A stretch of 23,954 bases of DNA, from contig JAAHIC010000012.1 in NCBI GenBank assembly GCA_010671965.1, forward strand, positions 1-23,954, given 5' to 3'. A model generated the notes under the pieces. The model was not told the DNA's origin. It ran no database searches and worked only from the letters and a program-made list of their open reading frames with translations. Of this stretch, positions 15,688 to 23,898 are shown piece by piece. Position numbers and translations under genes: made by a program. This stretch comes from Leptolyngbya sp. SIO4C5 (GTDB lineage Bacteria > Cyanobacteriota > Cyanobacteriia > Phormidesmidales > Phormidesmidaceae). Each line of letters opens with the position of its first letter. The first letter of the stretch is position 1.

Positions 15688-16527
15688 ATGCGGCAGGATA
15701 GTTATTTTACGGCAGCCAGAGGCACACAACTGTATTATCAGGTCTGGCGTCCGGCAGAGATTCGGGGCATTGTCGTCTTAGTGCATGGTATTGGCGAGCA
15801 CAGTGGACGCTATGAGAGCTTAACGACTGCGCTGACTAAGGCTAACTTTTTGGTGGCTAGTTTTGATCATCCCGGACATGGGCGATCGCCTGGAACGCGC
15901 GGTCACATTCAGCGCTGGCAGGACTATGGCACAAACTTAGATCTGTTTCTACAGCTTATCCGCCAAGACTATCCCCAGGCTCCCCTCTTTCTCTATGGTC
16001 ACAGTCTAGGCGCTCTCATCGTCGTAGACTACAGCCTGCAGTGTCAGGCGCTGACAGGCTTGATTATTAGCGGTATGCCGGTTTGCCCGGCTGGCCGCTT
16101 TGGCAATCCGGTGCTGATAGCGATCGCCCGCCTGCTCTCACAAATCTGGCCGACCCTGACCTTCAAAACTAAGCTAGATGCCACTCTGCTCTCACGAGAC
16201 TCAGCGCGGCGACAGCAGTATGCCCGCGACCCTCTGGTTCACAGCGCTGTGTCGGTGCGCTGGGGAGCTGAATCCCTCAAGGCGATCGAGCGCATCAAGT
16301 ATCAGGCGCCTAAAGTGAGCTGTCCCGTTCTCATGCTTCATGGGGAAGCCGATCAGATTAGCCTGCTAGAGCCAGCTTGCCAGTACTTTAATCGTTTAGG
16401 GGCTGCCGATAAAACCCTAAAAATATACGCCGGAGGCTACCACGAGCCTCACAACGACTTGGAGCGAGAACAGGTCGTCCAGGACTTACTAGACTGGTTA
16501 GAACGCCAGCTTGAGCCGCGTCAGTAG
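15688..16527 (+). CDS. Alpha/beta hydrolase, monoacylglycerol lipase/lysophospholipase-like
   Basis: A 279-residue soluble serine hydrolase. IVVLVHGIGEHSGRYESL is the oxyanion-hole segment, followed by FDHPGHGRSPGTRGHI, the nucleophile elbow YGHSLGA (Ser106), Asp222 in LMLHGEADQI and His252 in AGGYHEPHND. This completes a Ser-Asp-His triad in the order expected of the hydrolase_4 (monoacylglycerol lipase, PldB-like) family. It probably hydrolyses monoacylglycerols or lysolipids; the substrate is inferred from family only. No signal peptide is visible. The ATG lies 8 bp from the divergent permease start and has only a weak purine stretch upstream, so the message would be nearly leaderless or its promoter lies within the permease gene. 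A downstream ATG is unlikely because DSYFTAARGTQLYYQVW is the family's normal first strand pair. Confidence 0.9.
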   Translation: MRQDSYFTAARGTQLYYQVWRPAEIRGIVVLVHGIGEHSGRYESLTTALTKANFLVASFDHPGHGRSPGTRGHIQRWQDYGTNLDLFLQLIRQDYPQAPLFLYGHSLGALIVVDYSLQCQALTGLIISGMPVCPAGRFGNPVLIAIARLLSQIWPTLTFKTKLDATLLSRDSARRQQYARDPLVHSAVSVRWGAESLKAIERIKYQAPKVSCPVLMLHGEADQISLLEPACQYFNRLGAADKTLKIYAGGYHEPHNDLEREQVVQDLLDWLERQLEPRQ

Positions 16528-16604
16528 TTTCACCCGGTTGGGAGATGTGCTACGGCAGAATGTCTGCTTAGCTTATGAACGGCAGTTATTAGCAATCCGG
16601 TACT

Positions 16605-18614
16605 ATGGCGGAAATATCGGCAAAAGCGCTCAGGCAATTCGTCGCAGCTAGCCTAACCGCTTTTTTCTTCGTCTTGTTCTCAGCCAGCTTTATCGTGCCG
16701 CAGTCATCAGTGCAGGCTACCGCTCCAACGCCTCAACCCATTCAGCTCGACGAATCTGGTGAACCTGCGCCAGCTCAGGCAGATGCCGCTGGGTTAGAGG
16801 ATGTCGCTGCCTTTGGACAGTTTGTGGATCAGTTTTTTCAGCAGGCTGTCGCCAATCAGGAAATTCCGGGGGGCGTGATCTCAGTCGTCAAAGACGGCGA
16901 AGTTTTTTTCAAAGGTGGATATGGCTATGCAGACTTAGCGCAGCAGCGCCCCGCCGATCCCGATCAGACCCTCTTCCGAGTGGCCTCTCTCTCCAAGCTG
17001 CTGACAGCGACAGCCGCTATGCAGCTCTCTGAACAAGGATTGATTCAGCTTGATGACGACATTTCACCGCTGCTGGACTTCGCCATAGACAACCCTTTCC
17101 CGACGCCCATAACCTGGCGGCACCTGATGCTGCACACCGATGGCTTCAGCAAGCGCCGGATTGGTTTAGCCGCCCGCACTGCCGCTGAACAAACACCTCT
17201 AGGTGACTATCTGGCCACCCATATGCCGCCAGTTGAGTGGCCACCGGGACAGCTCTACAGCTATTCCAGCCACAGCATTGCGCTGCTGGGCTACTTGATT
17301 GAGCGGGTTTCAGGCCAGCCGTTTAATCAGTATATTGACGAGCATATTCTGCAGCCGCTAGCGATGCAGCGCAGCACCTTTGCCCAACCGCCTGCGGCGG
17401 CTCTGCGGCCCCATCTGGCGACGGGCTACCAAAAACGTAAAGGGCAATTTGAGCCAGTGCCCTATCTCTACCTCAATATTTACCCTGCCGCTTCTCTGCA
17501 GGCCACGGCGACCGATATGGCTCACTTTATGCTGGCTCATCTACAAGCGGGGGGCTACCAGAGCCAGCAAATTTTGCAGCCAGAGACGGTTCAGCAGATG
17601 CATACAATTCATTTTCGTCACCATCCTCGCCTGCCGGGTACTAGCTATGGCTTTCACCAGCGCTATGCCAATGGCCTCAACACCCTGGGCCATCTGGGCA
17701 GCCTGCGCGGATACTCCAGCGCTCTGATGCTGATTCCCGCACAAAATATTGGCATTTTTATTTCAGCTAACAGCTTCAGCGGCATTCATGATCAGTTTCT
17801 CGAAGCCTTTTATGATCGCTATTTTCCAGCCGAGTCCCCCTCCACCGAATCGGTTTACGAGCCTGACGACCTCAGCCGTTTGACTGGCGTGTACCGTGAT
17901 TTAGAATATCCCCGCCATACGCCTGCTAAACTGACGGCTTTAGCCCAGCGCATCTGGGTTGATGCAGACGAGCAGACTTTGACCATTAAAGCTCCAAACT
18001 TATTCTTTGCCAAAAAGGTTGAGTCTCAGCAGTTGGCCCCTGTAGAACCTCTGGTTTTTAGACGGTTAGAAGATGATGCCCTAGCAGCATTTGAAGCGGA
18101 TCAAACAGGTCAGATTCGCTATTTGTTCAATCCTCTTTTCGGCACGATTGGGGCTTATCAGCGGGTGCCCTGGTACGAAGTTGGCTGGATTCATGGCGTA
18201 GCGCTGCTGTTTTGCGCTCTTACTTTTCTCTGGGCGACTGTGGCGGGGCTGATCGGGCCGATCTTTAAACAGGACTCAAAGACTCATAAACCGCGATCGC
18301 ACCCGTGGGTTCTGCAGCTAGCCGGACTGAGCGGCCTTTTGAATCTTGTTTTCTTAATAGGTCTACCCCTCGGCCTGTGGCTAACAGGAGCTTGGAAGCT
18401 GGCCTATGGTATGCCTGGCTTTGCGATCGCCTTGTTCTGTCTGCCCATTTTGACAACGGCGCTGCTGCCGCTGGTGCTGCTGGCTGCTTTCAAAGTCAGC
18501 CGCGCTCAGGACTGGCCAACGGGAGCGCGTATCCGCTATGGGCTATTTACTTTGGGCGCTGTCGGATTTGTGCCCCTTTTGCTGTATTGGAATCTGCTTG
18601 GCTTTCAGTTTTAG
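16605..18614 (+). CDS. Membrane-anchored serine beta-lactamase-like hydrolase (class C / D-Ala-D-Ala carboxypeptidase fold)
   Basis: A 669-residue protein. An N-terminal hydrophobic segment (13-32, ending near SVQATA) acts as signal or anchor. The beta-lactamase-like domain (about 65-410) has SLSK (Ser128, Lys131) within RVASLSKLLTATAAMQL as the SxxK motif; PPGQLYSYSSHSIALLGYLIE carries the Tyr-motif as YSS rather than YSN; and LGHLGSLRGYSSALMLIP supplies the HxG element replacing KTG. A linker domain (about 425-520: SRLTGVYRDLEYPRHT ... VFRRLEDD) precedes four C-terminal hydrophobic helices (roughly 527-550, 575-600, 605-630, 640-665). The catalytic domain should be outside the cytoplasmic membrane. 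Substrates in this family range from peptidoglycan peptides and D-amino-acid peptides to esters; no specific one can be assigned. It is probably monocistronic, 77 bp after the alpha/beta hydrolase. Confidence 0.88.
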   Translation: MAEISAKALRQFVAASLTAFFFVLFSASFIVPQSSVQATAPTPQPIQLDESGEPAPAQADAAGLEDVAAFGQFVDQFFQQAVANQEIPGGVISVVKDGEVFFKGGYGYADLAQQRPADPDQTLFRVASLSKLLTATAAMQLSEQGLIQLDDDISPLLDFAIDNPFPTPITWRHLMLHTDGFSKRRIGLAARTAAEQTPLGDYLATHMPPVEWPPGQLYSYSSHSIALLGYLIERVSGQPFNQYIDEHILQPLAMQRSTFAQPPAAALRPHLATGYQKRKGQFEPVPYLYLNIYPAASLQATATDMAHFMLAHLQAGGYQSQQILQPETVQQMHTIHFRHHPRLPGTSYGFHQRYANGLNTLGHLGSLRGYSSALMLIPAQNIGIFISANSFSGIHDQFLEAFYDRYFPAESPSTESVYEPDDLSRLTGVYRDLEYPRHTPAKLTALAQRIWVDADEQTLTIKAPNLFFAKKVESQQLAPVEPLVFRRLEDDALAAFEADQTGQIRYLFNPLFGTIGAYQRVPWYEVGWIHGVALLFCALTFLWATVAGLIGPIFKQDSKTHKPRSHPWVLQLAGLSGLLNLVFLIGLPLGLWLTGAWKLAYGMPGFAIALFCLPILTTALLPLVLLAAFKVSRAQDWPTGARIRYGLFTLGAVGFVPLLLYWNLLGFQF

Positions 18615-18626
18615 CCTTTTGGCTAA
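18611..18626 (+). terminator. Short hairpin overlapping the stop of the beta-lactamase-like gene
   Basis: TTAGCC (18611-18616) and GGCTAA (18621-18626) pair perfectly around a TTTT loop; the stop codon TAG is inside the stem. There is no U-run after it, so termination efficiency is doubtful. Confidence 0.3.
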
Positions 18627-18808
18627 TAGCTACAGCCACTAAAAATTAAGCAGTTTGTTCTGCCAAAGCTGGGGTTTGAAAGCCAGTTTCAGGCAATAGA
18701 ACGAGCTGCAGACTTTTACTATCAGAGAATAATTTTTAATGATATCTGCGATACATTTCTTAAGCTTATGATTGCTCTACAGTAGAAAGCGTTTTGGTCA
18801 GTGTTTTG

Positions 18809-18825
18809 CTGCTGCATGGCAGCAG
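18809..18825. repeat. Hairpin in the upstream region of the PPC-domain gene
   Basis: CTGCTGC (18809-18815) and GCAGCAG (18819-18825) are perfect arms around ATG, 61 bp before the start of the secreted PPC-domain protein. If transcribed, it would lie in the 5' leader. The remaining 18627-18886 region shows no gene. Confidence 0.4.
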
Positions 18826-18886
18826 GTTGAGTGCTGGTCTTTCCCTAATGTGTTGCCTGTTTAGTTGTTATAGCTTTTAGAACCTT

Positions 18887-19333
18887 ATGAAGTTGAGTCA
18901 GTTTGGGGTTGGCGGCAGCCTAGCGATCGCGTTGGTTGGCCTAATGGGGGCGATCGCCCAGGCTCAGGAGGCGCGAGCTGTCGTCAATCAGCCAATGCTG
19001 CAGGTGCGCGGTATGCTGCAAAATGGAGATGCCACCCTCGGCGACAACAGCCTTTTCGACAAGTACATGATTGAGTGTCGGTCGGGGCAAACGCTGACTA
19101 TCACCTTAGAGAGCGGTGACTTTGACGCTTACCTAATGGTTTACGACACCCAGGGACAGCGCATTGCGCAAAACGATGACATCTCGCCGGACAATCGCAA
19201 CGCGTCAGTGACCGTCACGGTACCAGAGGACGGACTCTACCGGATTGTGGCTAATGCCTATAACGATCTCGGTAACGGCCAGTATAAGCTCTCAGTGGTG
19301 GCCTCGGCGGCTGAAGCCAAGCCTGCAAATTAG
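18887..19333 (+). CDS. Secreted pre-peptidase C-terminal (PPC) domain protein
   Basis: A 148-residue exported protein. The signal peptide (hydrophobic 8-22, probable cleavage after AIAQA) is followed by one PPC-type beta-sandwich: MLQNGDATLGDNSLFDKYMIECRSGQTLTITLESGDFDAYLMVYDTQGQRIAQNDD..., then VTVTVPEDGLYRIVANAYNDLGNGQYKLSVV. FDAYLMVYD..G and the Asp-rich NDDISPDNR are hallmarks of PPC domains, which accompany secreted proteases but are often stand-alone in cyanobacteria. It has no catalytic domain, so a binding or structural role in the periplasm or outside the cell is likely. It is followed by a strong hairpin terminator. Two HIP1 palindromes fall inside the signal-peptide coding region (18923-18930 and 18950-18957). 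Confidence 0.87.
   Translation: MKLSQFGVGGSLAIALVGLMGAIAQAQEARAVVNQPMLQVRGMLQNGDATLGDNSLFDKYMIECRSGQTLTITLESGDFDAYLMVYDTQGQRIAQNDDISPDNRNASVTVTVPEDGLYRIVANAYNDLGNGQYKLSVVASAAEAKPAN
18923..18957. repeat. Pair of HIP1 palindromes (example of the genome-wide repeat)
   Basis: GCGATCGC occurs at 18923-18930 and 18950-18957. The same octamer, often extended by G or C, recurs throughout the window in genes and spacers. This is the cyanobacterial HIP1 signature and the strongest taxonomic clue here. Confidence 0.85.
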
Positions 19334-19360
19334 CGATCGCCCGGTGGCTGCTAGATTTTC

Positions 19361-19395
19361 AATGCCCATTCCTCGTAGAATGGGCATTCGTTTTG
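19361..19395 (+). terminator. Intrinsic-type terminator after the PPC-domain gene
   Basis: AATGCCCATTC (19361-19371) and GAATGGGCATT (19378-19388) form a perfect 11-bp stem with the loop CTCGTA, followed by CGTTTT. It begins 27 bp after the PPC-domain stop and ends 21 bp before the DUF1499 ATG, so it separates the two genes or attenuates read-through into the second. Confidence 0.72.
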
Positions 19396-19409
19396 AGAGA
19401 AGATTACCC

Positions 19410-19820
19410 ATGCCGTTATTTTCATTTTCAGGGGAGCGTCCTAGCAGCTTAGGGGTCAAGGAGGGGCAGCTAGCCGCCTGTCCAGATTCCCCCAACTGCG
19501 TTAACAGTCAGGCCACCGATTCAGAGCACAGCATTGCCCCTCTCCGCTACGACAGCGCCAGCAGCACTCCCAGCGAGGCGATCGCCCGGCTCAAGTCCAT
19601 TATTCAAGCAATGGATCGCACCAAAATTGTTAAAGAAAGCAGTGACTATCTCTACGCGGAGTTCACGAGCCAGCTAATGGGGTTTGTCGATGACGTAGAA
19701 TTTTTTGCCCCTGCCGGAGAAAGCGTCGTGCATGTGCGCTCGGCCTCTCGCTTAGGCAAGTCTGATCTGGGCGTCAACCGTAAGCGAATTGAAGCAATTC
19801 GTCAGCAATTTACCCGCTGA
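19410..19820 (+). CDS. DUF1499 family protein
   Basis: A 136-residue protein. The frame is open from 19245, but the upstream part overlaps the PPC-domain gene and the terminator stem, so the ATG at 19410 (MPLFSFSGERPSSLGVKEGQ) with GAGAGAAG 7-14 nt before it is the likely start. LAACPDSPNCVNSQ is the diagnostic DUF1499 motif with its two conserved Cys. Further family features are AIARLKSIIQAMDRTKIV, DYLYAEFTSQLMGFVDDVEFF and VVHVRSASRLGKSDLGVNRKRIEAIR. The molecular function of the family is not established. No signal peptide is visible from this start. It converges on the unknown gene at 19892-20911. Confidence 0.87.
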   Translation: MPLFSFSGERPSSLGVKEGQLAACPDSPNCVNSQATDSEHSIAPLRYDSASSTPSEAIARLKSIIQAMDRTKIVKESSDYLYAEFTSQLMGFVDDVEFFAPAGESVVHVRSASRLGKSDLGVNRKRIEAIRQQFTR

Positions 19821-19891
19821 CCGCTAGAGCCAACGGCTGTCTGTGGGGCTGAGATTAGCTATTTTAGCCATTCCGGCAGTCATCAAAAATA

Positions 19892-20911
19892 TCAGTCAGG
19901 AATATACTGGCTGAGCTTCTGCGCAATCTCAAAGAAGCGTTTTTGCTGGGCCTCTGTGAGTTCCTGACCAAACTTTTTCTGCCGCTTGAGCCGATAGAAA
20001 TAGTCCAGTTCCTCAATCTTTCTGGCGTCTTGAATGACGCCTTGCAGAAACTGCAGATGTTGTTTCTTGGCCAGGGCGTCGTTTTCAGCTGCTGGCTCAA
20101 GATGGCTTAAAACTGTTGCTAGCTGCTGGTTTTGCAGCAGTTCTTCCCCGCTGGTCACCGATCGCACCACTGCCGGTACGATTTTGAGCACCGCGTAGTC
20201 ATCCATAATCGGTACGTGCTGCTGGTTGAGGGCCGCTCTCTCTAGCCGTAATCCTCGCAGCCTGTACTGCACGCCTTCGACTGCCTGCTGAAAAAAGACG
20301 TAAGCGCCACAGCGCAGGGGGGCATCGCCGCCGCTGACTTCTTTGGCAAACAGATCCAATTGACTATCAAACAGCCGTTTATTTTGATCGCGTAGCTGAC
20401 TAATTTTTTCAATTCGCCTGATAATTGAAGGCGCTAGGGTCGCAAAGGGTATCAGGGTTGAAAAGATGCCGCCAAATTCCGCATAGACCGTATTCAGTCC
20501 CTGCAGTATTTCGCTGTTTCTATCAATCCCCTTGTCAATCTCAAAAATCTGTAGCTCTAGCCAAAGCCTAGCGTCGGCTGAGTAGTCTTGCCGCGAAAAG
20601 ATATGCTCAAACTCTAAATTGTCCTTGACGGTTGCTGGCGGCACATCCTGCTCAAAGAAATTGATCACTTCGGTGGGCGGTTCGTCGCCATAGCGCACCC
20701 GCGATCGCACCAGTAAATCATTGCCGCTACCGTCGCGTTCGTGCCCCTCAGAAACGTAGAAGCTTTTAAGCGAAACCGTAAACGAGCCGCCTGTCTCGAT
20801 TGTCTGATCCGTGGCTATAAGCTCTGAATCCGATCGCCGTAGCTTTGCGCCCGCTGCATTATCCAAATCGGCTAGGGACACAAACCAATGAGAGCTTCTG
20901 TCTTCTGGCAT
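19892..20911 (-). CDS. Hypothetical protein of unknown function (339 residues)
   Basis: Not recognised. The N-terminal third looks beta-rich and mixed (TIETGGSFTVSLKSFYVSEGHERDG; LVRSRVRYGDEPPTEVINFFEQD), as in a C2- or jelly-roll-like domain. A middle part with a mildly hydrophobic stretch (TVYAEFGGIFSTLIPFATLAPSII, about 145-168) leads into a charged helix (RRIEKISQLRDQNKRLFDSQLDLFAKE). The C-terminal ~70 residues are strongly helical (NDALAKKQHLQFLQGVIQDARKIEELDYFYRLKRQ, then TEAQQKRFFEIAQKLSQYIPD). There is no signal peptide, no clear catalytic motif and few Cys. It is downstream of argG on the same strand, 146 bp away and separated by palindromes, so probably a separate transcript. The uninterrupted length and normal codon use support a real gene. 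Confidence 0.72.
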   Translation of the reverse strand: MPEDRSSHWFVSLADLDNAAGAKLRRSDSELIATDQTIETGGSFTVSLKSFYVSEGHERDGSGNDLLVRSRVRYGDEPPTEVINFFEQDVPPATVKDNLEFEHIFSRQDYSADARLWLELQIFEIDKGIDRNSEILQGLNTVYAEFGGIFSTLIPFATLAPSIIRRIEKISQLRDQNKRLFDSQLDLFAKEVSGGDAPLRCGAYVFFQQAVEGVQYRLRGLRLERAALNQQHVPIMDDYAVLKIVPAVVRSVTSGEELLQNQQLATVLSHLEPAAENDALAKKQHLQFLQGVIQDARKIEELDYFYRLKRQKKFGQELTEAQQKRFFEIAQKLSQYIPD

Positions 20912-20995
20912 TGCCGCTGTCTAATTTGACACCTATAGGGTATCTCACCCCTTAGAAGATGCTTTGGGGCCTGGAAGCTTTCTTAATAAATCCCT

Positions 20996-21029
20996 TGCTT
21001 AAGCACGGGGGCGCTGCGCGCAGCGCCCC
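20996..21029. repeat. Two adjacent perfect palindromes downstream of argG
   Basis: TGCTTAAGCA (20996-21005) is followed two bases later by a 22-bp perfect palindrome at 21008-21029 (half-site GGGGCGCTGCG). It begins 28 bp after the argG stop on the minus strand. No U-run follows, so it is a possible but atypical terminator or a dispersed palindromic repeat; its core GCGCGCAGCGC also occurs in the hairpin at 1931-1945. Confidence 0.6.
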
Positions 21030-21057
21030 AACGGTGTAACGATTGCGCTCAGACGGA

Positions 21058-22263
21058 TTAGCCTTGACGATTTTTCTCTGACCACACGCGAGTCGGCAAG
21101 CCCCAAACGTAGATGAAGCCTTCAGCCGCCTTGTGATCAAACTGATCGTCGCTGCTGTAGGTGGCCAGTTCTTCGCTGTAGAGAGCCTTGTCCGATTTGC
21201 GCCCAACCGGAGTCGCGGTGCCCTTGAACAGCTTCATCCGCACAGTACCCGAAACTCGCTTCTGAGTTTGTTGGATAAAGGCATCTAGGGCCGACTTCAG
21301 CGGGCTATACCAGAGGCCGTTATAGACGAGCTGGCTGTAGCTCTCTTCAATGCCGCGCTTATAGTGGGTGACATCGGCAGTGAGGGTGAGGCTCTCTAGG
21401 TCGCGGTGGGCCAAAATCAGCACCATCAGGGCTGGCGCTTCGTAAATTTCCCGTGACTTGATGCCGACTAAGCGATTCTCAATCATGTCGATGCGGCCAA
21501 CGCCGTGTTCGCCTGCGATCGCGTTGAGCTGGCTGACCAAATCTACTGGCGATAGGGCTGAACCATTGAGGCTGACCGGTAAGCCCTGCTCAAAGCCAAT
21601 TTCAACATAGGCTGGCTCGTCGGGAGTGGCGGCAATCCCCTGGGTCATCAGATAAATTTCTTCTAGCGGCTCATTCCAGGGGTTCTCCAGCGGCCCCGCC
21701 TCAATGCTGCGGCCCAACAGGTTGCGATCGATGCTGTAGGGAGAAGACTTTTTGACCGGGAAGCTGAGGCCAAAGTTTTCGCCATAGGCGATCGCTTCTT
21801 CTCGGCTCATGCCCCATTCCCGTGCCGGAGCGAGCACTTTTAGATTGGGGTTTAAGGCAGCGATTGAGACATCAAAGCGGACCTGGTCGTTGCCCTTGCC
21901 GGTGCAGCCGTGGGCGACCGCATCCGCGCCATATTTTTCAGCCGCTTCTACCAGCAGTTTGGCAATCAGCGGTCGCGCCAGAGCGGTTGAGAGGGGATAG
22001 CGATTTTCGTAAAGCGCGTTGGCTTGAATCGAGGGGAAGGCATACTCTGCAATAAAGCGCTCAGTAGCATCGCCAACTAAAGATTCTTTGGCCCCGGCAG
22101 TGAGGGCTTTTTGCCGAATGGGGTCTAGCTCATCTCCCTGTCCTAGATCCGCTGCCAGCGTGATCACCTCTTTCACGCCCCATTCGTTCATCAAGTATGG
22201 AATGCAGACTGTGGTGTCTACACCGCCAGAATAGGCTAGTACAACTCTTTCAGCGCGACCCAT
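21058..22263 (-). CDS. argG: Argininosuccinate synthase
   Basis: Condenses citrulline and aspartate with ATP to argininosuccinate, the penultimate step of arginine synthesis, in the cytoplasm. The ATP-pyrophosphatase P-loop AYSGGVDTT (10-18) is intact. [18 protein letters not shown] (83-100), [13 protein letters not shown] (118-130) and [24 protein letters not shown] are the citrulline/aspartate-binding family motifs. The length (401 residues) is normal. The start [14 protein letters not shown] is the usual cyanobacterial form. It is monocistronic, divergent from the secreted protein at 22561 with a ~300-bp spacer. No arginine-box operator could be picked out by eye. Confidence 0.97.
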   Translation of the reverse strand: MGRAERVVLAYSGGVDTTVCIPYLMNEWGVKEVITLAADLGQGDELDPIRQKALTAGAKESLVGDATERFIAEYAFPSIQANALYENRYPLSTALARPLIAKLLVEAAEKYGADAVAHGCTGKGNDQVRFDVSIAALNPNLKVLAPAREWGMSREEAIAYGENFGLSFPVKKSSPYSIDRNLLGRSIEAGPLENPWNEPLEEIYLMTQGIAATPDEPAYVEIGFEQGLPVSLNGSALSPVDLVSQLNAIAGEHGVGRIDMIENRLVGIKSREIYEAPALMVLILAHRDLESLTLTADVTHYKRGIEESYSQLVYNGLWYSPLKSALDAFIQQTQKRVSGTVRMKLFKGTATPVGRKSDKALYSEELATYSSDDQFDHKAAEGFIYVWGLPTRVWSEKNRQG

Positions 22264-22549
22264 AACTTATTGACCTGCTTACACATTACAAGCCTTTTAT
22301 TATCTACCTAATCGTTCCGGAATCTGGTTGAGATTCAACAGAATTTGGTGACATTTTAGGCATCCTGGCCCGTTATTCCTCTCTAGGGGGATACCTATTT
22401 CGGTAGAGCGCTGCTGGACTTAGCTGCAGCAGAGTCTCGCTTAGGCCGGATGAGTGATGCGCTCAATTCTTTCAAGATCGAAGCGGGCAGGAGAGCGATC
22501 GCTGCATGACATCGTTCTTGTTTTTGCTCACAGGTTTGCTGACACGGTT
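22264..22549. other. Divergent intergenic region, argG / secreted protein
   Basis: About 290 bp that should contain both promoters. It has one HIP1 site near 22500 and a weak dyad CTGCTG...CAGCAG (near 22411-22432). No ORF or RNA gene is visible. Confidence 0.4.
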
Positions 22550-22554
22550 AGGAG
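22550..22554 (+). promoter_or_regulatory. Shine-Dalgarno of the secreted 445-residue protein
   Basis: AGGAG lies 6 nt before the ATG at 22561 and confirms this start. Confidence 0.6.
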
Positions 22555-22560
22555 AATGCC

Positions 22561-23898
22561 ATGAGACTTGCTAAAGCTTTAGGACTCGCGGCGGGAATGA
22601 GCGCGGCTGTGGGGTCTAGCTCTCCAATTCAGGCAGCTGAGGTCATCGGTGGCCCCACAGGTAGCCAGTTCCAGATCGGGCAGCTCTCGGACGGCAACTA
22701 TCGCTTCTGCAGCGATCGCCCACCGGAAGATATTCAGCAGGTGTCCGGGGTCTGCTTTCGTTTTCGCAAGCAGGGAAACAGCGTAGTCGGTGACTATTAC
22801 TATCCCTATGAAGGATCGAGCCTCTGTATTAACGGTCAGGTCAACGGCAATACCGTCACCGGGCAGGGGGTGGAGCGCTTAGGGCCTAACAGCGATCGCC
22901 CCTTATACGGCCTACCCGAAGCACGAGCCGCTTGGCGATCGGAGACTTTTGACGAAACTTTTTTGCAGGTGGGCCGATCGCAGCTCGTTGTCAGAAACGA
23001 ACAGCCTGACCGCATCCGCTATCGCAGCCTGATACTAAACCTGAATAATTTCTACTGGTACAACGCAGGCACGGTCTTGCCGCCCGCTAGCTGCTTCGAC
23101 TCCGCTACCGATCCGGCTGTGAACCGCCAATATGCCGCTGTACCTGAATTTTTGACCTTCATTGGCGAGTCAGAATACTACGCTCAGCCTATTTATCTCA
23201 ATACAGACAGCGTTGAGTCGGTTGCCGATCAGACCTATCGCTACACCACCCGTATCGGCATCACCTCTCCTGAAGTCGAGTCTGATCTAATCGTGGACTG
23301 TAGCCAGCCGGAGCAGGTACGCTGGCTGCGATCGCGCTACTACGACAGGGGTGACGTCAGCGAGGTTGAAGAAGTCGATCAGGTGCAGCCCCTCTCACCT
23401 GAAGGCACCAATGCCGATAAATACCGGGCCAATCAGCTCGTTTGCAATCAGCTAGGGGAAGAGGCAGCGACCACCCCGCTAGAAATTCCGGAAAATATAG
23501 TCTATGAGCGCTATAGCAACAGTCGCTTTGACTTCTCACTCCGGTATCCGGCCAATCTAGTCACGCCTCAAGCTGCGCCGACTAATAACGATGGCCGAGT
23601 CTTTCAGTCGGCTAATAGTCAAATTACAATCCGCGCCTTTGGCCGCAATAACAGCCTGTCAACCTCTCTAGAAACAGCCTATCAGCAGGCCATGCAGGCC
23701 GAAGAGCGAGACGTGACTTACAACACCCTGGGCGATCGCTACTTTGTCGTCTCCGGCTATGAGGCCGGACGAGTTTTCTATGAGAAGACGGTGCTGGAAA
23801 ACGGCGTCTTCAAGTCCTTAGTGCTGTCCTATGACGAGGCGCTGCAGCCTCAGTTTGATGCGGTAGTGGCTGAGGTGGCTAACTCTTTTCCAGGATAG
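22561..23898 (+). CDS. Secreted protein of unknown function with PsbP/DUF1795-like C-terminal region
   Basis: A 445-residue exported protein. The signal peptide MRLAKALGLAAGMSAAVGSSSPIQA probably ends before AEVIGG. The region ~30-130 (QIGQLSDGNYRFCSDRPPED, GVCFRFRKQGNSVVGDYYYPYEGSSLCINGQVNGNTVTGQG) looks like a small beta-rich domain with four Cys that could form disulfides, recalling proteins whose products are described only as hypothetical. The region 150-300 contains two or more further Cys (SCFDSATD, IVDCSQPEQ, LVCNQLG). The last ~130 residues (IVYERYSNSRFDFSLRYPANLVTPQ ... FDAVVAEVANSFPG) follow the pattern of PsbP-like/DUF1795 periplasmic domains: short solvent-exposed fold with RYPANL-type motif and a C-terminal helix. 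Even Cys content fits an oxidising periplasm. No function can be named. Confidence 0.78.
   Translation: MRLAKALGLAAGMSAAVGSSSPIQAAEVIGGPTGSQFQIGQLSDGNYRFCSDRPPEDIQQVSGVCFRFRKQGNSVVGDYYYPYEGSSLCINGQVNGNTVTGQGVERLGPNSDRPLYGLPEARAAWRSETFDETFLQVGRSQLVVRNEQPDRIRYRSLILNLNNFYWYNAGTVLPPASCFDSATDPAVNRQYAAVPEFLTFIGESEYYAQPIYLNTDSVESVADQTYRYTTRIGITSPEVESDLIVDCSQPEQVRWLRSRYYDRGDVSEVEEVDQVQPLSPEGTNADKYRANQLVCNQLGEEAATTPLEIPENIVYERYSNSRFDFSLRYPANLVTPQAAPTNNDGRVFQSANSQITIRAFGRNNSLSTSLETAYQQAMQAEERDVTYNTLGDRYFVVSGYEAGRVFYEKTVLENGVFKSLVLSYDEALQPQFDAVVAEVANSFPG

Noticed and set aside
19245..19409. Upstream extension of the DUF1499 gene
   Set aside because: It overlaps the PPC-domain gene in another frame and passes through a perfect terminator stem.
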